Origin: HGM05232 sp044433325
GTDB taxonomy: Bacteria > Bacteroidota > Bacteroidia > Bacteroidales > Muribaculaceae
NCBI GenBank assembly: GCA_044433325.1
Contig: JAWXTT010000058.1
Location: 1-12,845 of the forward strand
DNA: 12,845 bases
Direction of reading: 5' to 3'
Shown in pieces: positions 1-4,982 of this stretch; positions within the stretch are counted from its first letter, which is position 1; the number at the start of each line of letters is the position of its first letter. A program made the translations under genes and the position numbers. The notes under the pieces were generated by a model. That model was not told the origin of the DNA. It made no database searches and saw only the letters and a program-made list of their open reading frames with translations.

Positions 1-695
1 GATGTAGTGGTTTTACTGGTGATTTAACTATCCCTAACTCCGTTAATTCTATTGGGCTTTCTGCATTCTCAGAATGTAGTGGCTTTACAGGGGAATTAAC
101 TATAGGTAATTCAGTTACTTCTATTGGGTCAAAGACGTTTTATAACTGTAGTGGCTTTACAGGAGGGCTAACTATCCCTAACTCCATTACCTCTATTGGG
201 GTTGCGGCATTCGGTTTGTGTAGTGGTTTTACGGGTGAGTTAATTATTGGCAACTCCGTTACTACTATTGGAATTTCAGCATTCGAGAGTTGTGATAATT
301 TTAACAAGATAAGTTGTTATGCTACTAATCCACCTAGTTGTTATCCTGGTACAACTTTCTCTGTTGATACTGAATCTTGTGTTCTTGTTGTTCCTGCTGG
401 CACATTAGACGATTACAAGATGGCTTCAGTTTGGAGTACATTTATTAATATAGTGGAAGATAGTACCCTAGCTGTTGAGGATAATTTGGTTAATGATATT
501 ATGGTGTATGCTGTGGGTAGCGAGCTAATGGTTAGTGGTGCTGTGGATGGTGCTGTGGTTAAGGTTTATAGCCTAAATGGTGCGGTTGTGGCTAATGGTG
601 TGGTGCTAGATGGAGCGGCGCAAGTTGAGTTGCCTGCTACTAGCGGTGTTTATATTGTTTCTGTTGGAAACCAATCGTATAAGGTAGTGCGCTAA
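1..695 (+). CDS. BspA-like leucine-rich repeat (LRR_5) surface protein, 5' end outside the window
   Basis: The frame is open from base 3 to the TAA at 693-695, giving the last 230 residues; the start lies upstream. Four 24-residue repeats (CSGFTGxLTIPNSVTSIGxxAF type) are characteristic of BspA/LRR_5 proteins. They are followed by the usual capping stretch with CYATNPP and a VPAGTLDDYK motif before W-S-x-F-x-N-I. About the last 75 residues form a beta-rich module ending in GVYIVSVGNQSYKVVR. This resembles the C-terminal modules of Bacteroidetes secreted proteins (type IX-secretion type A sorting domains or relatives), although the final residues are not a perfect consensus match. Family knowledge suggests a cell-surface or secreted adhesion or binding protein; the ligand is unknown. 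A strong hairpin terminator follows 16 nt after the stop. The family call is secure; the secretion route is inferred. Confidence 0.85.
   Translation, partial: CSGFTGDLTIPNSVNSIGLSAFSECSGFTGELTIGNSVTSIGSKTFYNCSGFTGGLTIPNSITSIGVAAFGLCSGFTGELIIGNSVTTIGISAFESCDNFNKISCYATNPPSCYPGTTFSVDTESCVLVVPAGTLDDYKMASVWSTFINIVEDSTLAVEDNLVNDIMVYAVGSELMVSGAVDGAVVKVYSLNGAVVANGVVLDGAAQVELPATSGVYIVSVGNQSYKVVR
3..290 (+). repeat. Four tandem 72-bp LRR-coding repeats
   Basis: Units begin at 3, 75, 147 and 219, each opening with tgtagtgg and coding 24 residues. Units 1 and 3 share the Ile-Pro-Asn-Ser version (ctatccctaactcc), while units 2 and 4 share the Ile-Gly-Asn-Ser version. This implies a 144-bp higher-order unit. 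The array probably continues upstream of the window, and a degenerate fifth start (tgtgataa) follows at 291. Confidence 0.9.
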
Positions 696-710
696 GTGCA
701 GTTGTAGATA

Positions 711-758
711 AAAAGTATAAAGGTGTAAAGGTGGTTGCTTTTACACCTTTATACTTTT
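711..758 (+). terminator. Intrinsic terminator hairpin after the LRR gene
   Basis: Perfect 19-bp inverted repeat, arms 711-729 and 740-758, with a 10-nt loop. The A-rich start and T-rich end of the arms let it work on either strand. It lies 16 nt past the stop codon of the LRR protein gene. Confidence 0.85.
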
Positions 759-803
759 ATTCATCCATTCTTCTATGCTTTCCACCCGCATGGTCATCCC
801 CAA

Positions 804-815
804 CCCCGATCGGGG
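804..815. repeat. ccccgatcgggg palindrome within a GTCAT-type repeat
   Basis: A perfect 12-bp palindrome preceded by ggtcatccccaa (792-803) and followed by acc. The layout 'gtcatcccc - GC palindrome - ga(t/c)cc' matches a short dispersed repeat type that I recognise from many bacterial genomes. Its function is not established. Confidence 0.55.
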
Positions 816-865
816 ACCCTTTCAATTGGTAGCGAAGTTAGTAACTTTAGATGTTAATTGCTAAG

Positions 866-887
866 ATTCCCTGTCGGGACAGGGAAT
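866..887. repeat. Hairpin attccctgtc-gg-gacagggaat
   Basis: Perfect 10-bp arms (866-875, 878-887) around a 2-nt centre. On the minus strand it reads gttattccctgtc... and ends in gggaatct. This is the same layout as the neighbouring GTCAT-type palindromes but with a different stem. Confidence 0.55.
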
Positions 888-919
888 AACACGCCTAATG
901 GAATTATGAAATTTGTGAG

Positions 920-972
920 GTAAGTTAAATGTTGCAGGTTGTGGGTGTTTACCCATCAACTTGCAACCTTAC
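920..972. repeat. Long imperfect hairpin
   Basis: Nested complementary blocks: gtaag (920-924) with cttac (968-972), gttgca (931-936) with tgcaac (962-967), gttg (938-941) with caac (957-960), and tgggt (942-946) with accca (951-955). The loop is gttt, with a 6-nt bulge on the left arm. It lacks a clear T-tract, so it is better called a structured repeat than a terminator. Confidence 0.5.
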
Positions 973-1038
973 TTGTGTTTAATTATATAAACATCTACGC
1001 AGACATAAAGTTATTAACCATGCTCCCAACTGGAAAGG

Positions 1039-1057
1039 TGCTGAATTAAATTCAGCA
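1039..1057. repeat. tgctgaatt-a-aattcagca palindrome within a GTCATGCTGAA-type repeat
   Basis: Perfect 9-bp arms around one central base. On the minus strand it reads gtcatgctgaatttaattcag followed by cacct. This closely resembles the widespread dispersed bacterial repeat 'GTCATGCTGAATTTATTTCAGCATCT', which I know from experience; no search was run. Confidence 0.6.
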
Positions 1058-1187
1058 TGACACGTCTGGAGAAAAAACTTCCTCAACATACAACACACAA
1101 TAACAAATCATTAATCATTATCGGCGTTAATCATCATCCTTTCAATTTTTTTTTGTATGTTTACGGATAAATTAATATTAGGGGGTG

Positions 1188-2294
1188 ATGAAGATATTAT
1201 TTGTAGGGGATGCTAGCAATTTTCACAATACTCTTTCCGATGCGTTGATGGCATTGGGAGATAGCTGTGTTGTTGTTTCGGATGGCTCACGATGGATGGA
1301 TACTCCTAGAGATATCAATATTAAACGTGGTAAGGGGGGACTTGGCACAGTGCGTTATCTTTTTGATATAGTGCGTAACTTACACCGTATGCGTGGTTTT
1401 GATGTTGTGCATATTAGCAACCCTATTTTTTTTAATCTTAAACCTAACAAGGTGCGTAAGATTTTTGACTATCTGAAACGCCATAATGGTGCTATATATC
1501 TTTCGGCACTAGGTACGGATAGCTATTATGTTGAGAGTTGTTTAGATGGTAAGGAGTTTCGCTACTCTGATTTTATGATAGGCAATCAACCATCTCCATA
1601 CGCTAAAGAACACCCTGAGATAGCCAAAGCATGGCAATCGCCACTATTGGCTGAACACACACGCTACATAGCAGATAATGTAGATGGGATAATAACTTGC
1701 TTATATGAATATTATCAAGCATATAAGCCATCGCATGCTAATAAACTATACTATGCTGGGATACCTATTGATACAGCGTTAAATGCGCCAACTATACCTA
1801 TTACTGAAACACCTTACAAGGTGCGTTTCTTTATTGGTATTCAGCGTGACCGCTCTTCATTAAAGGGTACAAATATAATGCTAAAAGCTCTGCAAAGGGT
1901 AGTTGCTAAACACCCTAACCATTCAGAAATTGTAATAGCTGAGAATGTTCCATACTCCCAATATTGTGCGATGATGAATAGCTCACATGTGATACTTGAC
2001 CAGTTATATTCATATACTCCTGCTACTAACGCGCTATTGGCAATGAGCCGTGGATTAATAGCTATTTCAGGTGCTGAACCTGAATATTACGCTTTTATTA
2101 AGGAGAATCAGAATCAACCAATAGTTAATGTAACTCCTTTTAATAATATTGAGGAACAAATTGAGTATTTGATAAATAATAGAGATAAGATACCAGCATT
2201 ATCGCAACAGAGCCGCGAGTTTGTAATAAAGCATAATGATGCAGAGTTAATAGCAAAAAAACATCTTGAGATATGGCAAAATTGCAAGTGCTAA
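1188..2294 (+). CDS. Glycosyltransferase, GT4-like (GT-B fold)
   Basis: A protein of about 368 residues, starting MKILFVGDASNFHN at the ATG; a GTG one codon earlier (1185) is also possible. The N-terminal half shows the Rossmann-like pattern of GT-B enzymes (ILFVGDAS, then DVVHISNP near residue 75). The C-terminal half has a donor-domain pattern: RDRSSLKGTNIMLKAL, then SSHVILDQLYSYTPATNALLAMSRGL. The usual GT4 EX7E glutamates appear replaced (Leu where LEAMA normally has Glu, Tyr eight residues before), so donor binding may be atypical. It likely transfers a sugar onto a cytoplasmic, lipid-linked or surface-glycan acceptor; donor and acceptor are unknown. The downstream glycosyltransferase overlaps it by 22 nt, so the two are probably co-translated. 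A GGGGG run sits too close to the ATG to be a normal Shine-Dalgarno. Confidence 0.8.
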   Translation: MKILFVGDASNFHNTLSDALMALGDSCVVVSDGSRWMDTPRDINIKRGKGGLGTVRYLFDIVRNLHRMRGFDVVHISNPIFFNLKPNKVRKIFDYLKRHNGAIYLSALGTDSYYVESCLDGKEFRYSDFMIGNQPSPYAKEHPEIAKAWQSPLLAEHTRYIADNVDGIITCLYEYYQAYKPSHANKLYYAGIPIDTALNAPTIPITETPYKVRFFIGIQRDRSSLKGTNIMLKALQRVVAKHPNHSEIVIAENVPYSQYCAMMNSSHVILDQLYSYTPATNALLAMSRGLIAISGAEPEYYAFIKENQNQPIVNVTPFNNIEEQIEYLINNRDKIPALSQQSREFVIKHNDAELIAKKHLEIWQNCKC

Positions 2295-3073
2295 TATGCA
2301 CCATTGATAACGGAATAGATAAGATAGCAAAGCTAATACCATCACCTAGTGATAATATTAGCTATCTAATATCGTGGCAACAAAGCAATCCTACATGCAA
2401 TATCACAACTCCTAGTGAACTACTCCGTGAGGACATCAACATTATAACCTTAAATCAATTAGGATTAAGCCGTAATCGCAATAATGCACTTAAACACGCT
2501 ACTGGTGACATATGCCTAATTGCTGATGATGATATTAAGCTGTACCCATTGGGATTGGAGCAGATAATCACAACATTTAATCAACACCCCGATTTAGATC
2601 TTGCGGCTTTCCGTTTCCACTCTGATAGTTTCCCAAAGATATACCCTGAGCAAAGTTTTGACTTAGCTAATGAACCTAAATTTTATTATACTAGCTCAAT
2701 CGAAATAGCGTTCCGCCGCAATCGCATTTTAGAGAAAGGGGTTGGCTTTAATGAGCTATTTGGCATAGGTGCGCCAGTACTAAATTCAGGCGAGGAGGGG
2801 ATATTTATCGTGGATGCATTACGAAGCAACTTGACGTGCCTATTCTTCCCAATAACCATAGCTGAACATAACCAAGCAACAACAGGTATAGGAGAACCAA
2901 CACCTCAAATACTGATGAGTAAGGGGGCTTATATCTATTATAGATACACCTCACATTACCACATTCGCATACTACGTGTTGCATTGGGGATTGCACTGCG
3001 CCAAAAGATAAACCTATGTTATATTTTAAAATATCTATTAAATGGTGCTAACTACATGAAAAAAAATGGATAA
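2273..3073 (+). CDS. Glycosyltransferase family 2-like protein (GT-A fold)
   Basis: 266 residues. The signature LSRNRNNALKHATGDICLIADDDI (about residues 64-87, ending in an Asp-Asp-Asp nucleotide-sugar/metal motif) is typical of GT2 enzymes, in which SxxRNxALxxAxGDxxxxxDDD is recurrent. The beginning is less standard: AKLQVLICTIDNGIDKIAKL stands in for the usual nucleotide-binding strand. A possible catalytic stretch is NSGEEGIFIVDALR near 168-181. The C-terminus is basic and amphipathic (RILRVALGIALRQKINLCYILKYLL) and may associate with the membrane. The ATG at 2273 lies inside the preceding glycosyltransferase gene, so the pair is translationally coupled. Substrate cannot be read from the sequence. 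Confidence 0.8.
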   Translation: MAKLQVLICTIDNGIDKIAKLIPSPSDNISYLISWQQSNPTCNITTPSELLREDINIITLNQLGLSRNRNNALKHATGDICLIADDDIKLYPLGLEQIITTFNQHPDLDLAAFRFHSDSFPKIYPEQSFDLANEPKFYYTSSIEIAFRRNRILEKGVGFNELFGIGAPVLNSGEEGIFIVDALRSNLTCLFFPITIAEHNQATTGIGEPTPQILMSKGAYIYYRYTSHYHIRILRVALGIALRQKINLCYILKYLLNGANYMKKNG

Positions 3074-3099
3074 TCTGGGAAATAATCTCTTTTTATAGC

Positions 3100-3107
3100 T
3101 ACTTTTG
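3100..3107 (+). promoter_or_regulatory. Bacteroidetes -7 box tacttttg
   Basis: Exact TAnnTTTG match followed by c, in the gap between the GT2-like gene and the Rrf2-like gene. No good -33 TTTG is present about 20 nt upstream. It would give a leader of about 85 nt for the regulator gene. Confidence 0.4.
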
Positions 3108-3145
3108 CAATTCTCTATTAATTATCAAATTATATTAACCAAATC

Positions 3146-3180
3146 AATATGGTATAATGAGAGAATATTTAACCCATATT
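3146..3180. promoter_or_regulatory. Candidate operator: 7-bp inverted repeat before the Rrf2-like gene
   Basis: aatatgg at 3146-3152 and ccatatt at 3174-3180 are exact inverted copies with 21 nt between them, about two helical turns. They lie 17-51 bp before the regulator start. Rrf2 proteins often autoregulate, so this could be its site, but such a short AT-rich repeat could arise by chance. Confidence 0.25.
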
Positions 3181-3197
3181 TTTTAAACCGATAAAAT

Positions 3198-3656
3198 ATG
3201 TTTCTGACACCAACTAGAATATTTATTATGGTTAGCAGAACTCTAGTTGATGGATATCTAGAGAATCGCAGGATTGCAGCTAATGAGCTTGCTGAATACC
3301 ATAAAGTTAAATTACGTACACTTCAACCAACGCTAGGTCAATTAGTGCAAGCAAATATACTTAATAGTAAAGTTGGCGGACGTAATCGCGGATATATATT
3401 TAGTCGTCACCCTAGCACAATTACTGTGTATGATATAACTAGTGTATTACAAGGTGATATGAAAATGCACTGTTCTAAAGAGGTCATTGAGGGTATTAGA
3501 TGTGAAATAGAGGATTGTTGCGACTGCCTAATGTTCTCAAAATTCAGTGAAATTATGCAGGAGGCTAATAATACAGCTAAATCATTAACTCTAATGGAGC
3601 TGTACAATGATTACACTACAAAAAAGGGAATCTGCACATCTGATGAGGTAGGGTAA
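3198..3656 (+). CDS. Rrf2-family winged-helix transcriptional regulator with a Cys cluster
   Basis: 152 residues, the usual Rrf2 length. The helix-turn-helix region (RRIAANELAEYHKVKLRTLQ, about 24-43) leads to PTLGQLVQANILNSKVGGRNRGYIFSR (44-70). This is the Rrf2 recognition helix and wing, with RNRGY in the place of the common GGY. Next comes the typical ITVYDITSVLQGD (75-87), corresponding to 'ITLxDIxxAxEG'. The C-terminal half carries Cys92, 102, 107, 108, 110 and 146. Rrf2 members such as IscR and NsrR bind an Fe-S cluster through three cysteines in this region, so redox, iron or NO sensing is plausible but not shown. It stands 124 bp after the glycosyltransferase pair and ends at a bidirectional terminator. 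Its targets are unknown. Confidence 0.75.
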   Translation: MFLTPTRIFIMVSRTLVDGYLENRRIAANELAEYHKVKLRTLQPTLGQLVQANILNSKVGGRNRGYIFSRHPSTITVYDITSVLQGDMKMHCSKEVIEGIRCEIEDCCDCLMFSKFSEIMQEANNTAKSLTLMELYNDYTTKKGICTSDEVG

Positions 3657-3692
3657 ACAGCTTTAGTCGGCAGATATAATAGTTCCAATAAA

Positions 3693-3745
3693 ATAATAGA
3701 GGGTGGTAAACAATCTAGTTTTTTTTGTTTACCACCCTCTATTAT
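3693..3745. terminator. Bidirectional terminator between convergent genes
   Basis: Perfect 21-bp inverted repeat, arms 3693-3713 and 3725-3745, with an 11-nt loop containing a T-run. The arms start with ataata and end with tattat, so each strand carries an AT-rich flank. It sits 36 bp after the Rrf2-like stop and 14 bp after the stop of the convergent lipoprotein gene. Confidence 0.85.
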
Positions 3746-3759
3746 GTATAAGAACTCCC

Positions 3760-4836
3760 CTATAGATATTTCTTTATTAATTTATCTAATTGTGTTAAGT
3801 CAGTTACACGCTCAACTAATTCACCTTTACGGTCTATAATAAATGTTGTTGGTAGTACCCCTACGTTATATTTACGTAGATTACGTGACTGCAATCCATA
3901 AGGATCATAAACAGTTATCCAAGGTAGATTGACAGCAGCTGTTTTCCACTGGTATTGATTATCATCATAAGCAACTTGATAAATCTCTAAACCACGTTTC
4001 TTATATTTTGTATAAGTGTCTGATAATAGCTTATTAAATATTGGAGATTCTTTAGCTGCATAGGTAGTAAAATTAAGCAACACTACACCACCTTTGGATG
4101 AAACATCAGCTAAACTATATTCAACACCTGTATTATCTTGAAGAGTAATATCAATAATTGGCACTTCATCTACAATTAATGTATCAGCAGGTGTATTCAA
4201 CCCCCTAGCGGTTACCACCATATCAACCATAAATTTAGTACGTGGATCATTAGGACGGTATGTATTAAAAGCATTAGCCACAGCTCCCATAATCCTTAAA
4301 TCCATCTTGTCAGTAGCACGAAATAGTGGCTCACGACCTATATATTTATTAACGGCATAGTACGCGATGATGCTTGATGGATCAGCCACTATTAGCTCCA
4401 TCATCTGCTGTTTATAAGCCTTGTATTCAGGTGAATCTTTATCTGATTTTAGTATTGCTCTAGCTCCTTTATCAACCTTGCTAATTGCGACTGCATTATC
4501 TGAGCCTGAAAGTTCATAATCTGAACTAAATCTCTCAGCATTTGAGTTTAAAGTCAATACATCTAAACTGTCAATAGGGAAATAAACCGACTTCCCATTC
4601 ATCGCAAAACGATATATTTCAGGAAATTTAGGAGCTGTGCGTGAGAATGAAAAATCTCCATCGCTATCAGTCTTTACTGAGTCCAATCTGAACCATCGTC
4701 CATTAACCGCTCCCTCAAAATATAAAGTTTGTTCATCGGCACCTCCAATAGTACCATTTACCTCAAATTTATTATCACTACAAGCCGCTAACAACAGTGT
4801 TGCCGTAGCCGCTAAAAAACCATATTTTAATTTCAT
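3760..4836 (-). CDS. Thioredoxin-fold lipoprotein with DUF4369-like N-terminus, CXXC absent
   Basis: 358 residues. Signal peptide with lipobox LLLAAC (lipidated Cys19) followed by SDNKF, consistent with an outer-membrane lipoprotein. Residues about 23-110 (FEVNGTIGGADEQTLYFEG...) resemble DUF4369, the N-terminal domain of many Bacteroidetes TlpA-like proteins. Residues about 222-358 form a thioredoxin/AhpC-TSA-type domain: GGVVLLNFTTYAAKESPIF aligns with the 'vLLNFWASWCxPCxxExP' active site, and VGVLPTTFIID keeps the cis-proline (Pro329). Both active-site cysteines are missing (Ala261 and Ser264 by this alignment), so disulfide exchange is unlikely; a structural, chaperone or binding role is more plausible. 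It is probably monocistronic, divergent from pnp, with a -7 box just upstream. Confidence 0.85.
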   Translation of the reverse strand: MKLKYGFLAATATLLLAACSDNKFEVNGTIGGADEQTLYFEGAVNGRWFRLDSVKTDSDGDFSFSRTAPKFPEIYRFAMNGKSVYFPIDSLDVLTLNSNAERFSSDYELSGSDNAVAISKVDKGARAILKSDKDSPEYKAYKQQMMELIVADPSSIIAYYAVNKYIGREPLFRATDKMDLRIMGAVANAFNTYRPNDPRTKFMVDMVVTARGLNTPADTLIVDEVPIIDITLQDNTGVEYSLADVSSKGGVVLLNFTTYAAKESPIFNKLLSDTYTKYKKRGLEIYQVAYDDNQYQWKTAAVNLPWITVYDPYGLQSRNLRKYNVGVLPTTFIIDRKGELVERVTDLTQLDKLIKKYL

Positions 4837-4862
4837 ATTCGATTAAATTTCTAAAATTGAGC

Positions 4863-4870
4863 CAAAGATA
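4863..4870 (-). promoter_or_regulatory. -7 box (tatctttg) for the lipoprotein gene
   Basis: Minus-strand TATCTTTG is an exact TAnnTTTG match followed by gc, 26 bp before the lipoprotein ATG. No TTTG -33 element is at the expected distance. The placement implies a leader of about 20 nt. Confidence 0.5.
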
Positions 4871-4945
4871 ATGTTTTTCCCATAATAGTAGGCTCATTTA
4901 TTAAATTAAAGTAATAAAAAGTAGATTATATCCTTAATATTTAGT

Positions 4946-4953
4946 TATCTTTG
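4946..4953 (+). promoter_or_regulatory. -7 box (tatctttg) for pnp
   Basis: Exact TAnnTTTG match 29 bp before the pnp ATG, so transcription would begin near 4958-4960 with an A-rich leader of about 24 nt. A recognisable -33 TTTG is lacking. The position also argues against the upstream in-frame TTG at 4962 as the start. Confidence 0.55.
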
Positions 4954-4982
4954 TCTCAATTTTGAAAGAAGAAAAAAATAAT

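Larger units (their letters stand above)
759..1187. other. Gene-free spacer of about 430 bp with several palindromes
   Basis: No convincing coding frame was found. The stretch contains four inverted repeats, listed separately at 804-815, 866-887, 920-972 and 1039-1057, plus a minor one (aagtta/taactt at 835-847). The end is a T-rich run (1146-1154) followed by TATGTTTA at 1156-1163. That is one base off the Bacteroidetes -7 consensus and is a possible weak promoter for the glycosyltransferase genes. The organisation suggests a decayed repeat or mobile-element landing area rather than a lost gene. Confidence 0.6.

Noticed and set aside
3..290. Regular repeats considered as a CRISPR array
   Set aside because: The units are contiguous 72-bp coding repeats in one open frame with no unique spacers; they encode LRRs.
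3153..3158. TATAAT sequence before the Rrf2-like gene
   Set aside because: It looks like an E. coli -10 box, but Bacteroidetes use TAnnTTTG and there is no matching -35 element.
4962..4982. Upstream TTG start adding 7 residues to PNPase
   Set aside because: It would begin only a few bases after the predicted transcription start, and the ATG at 4983 gives the normal family N-terminus.
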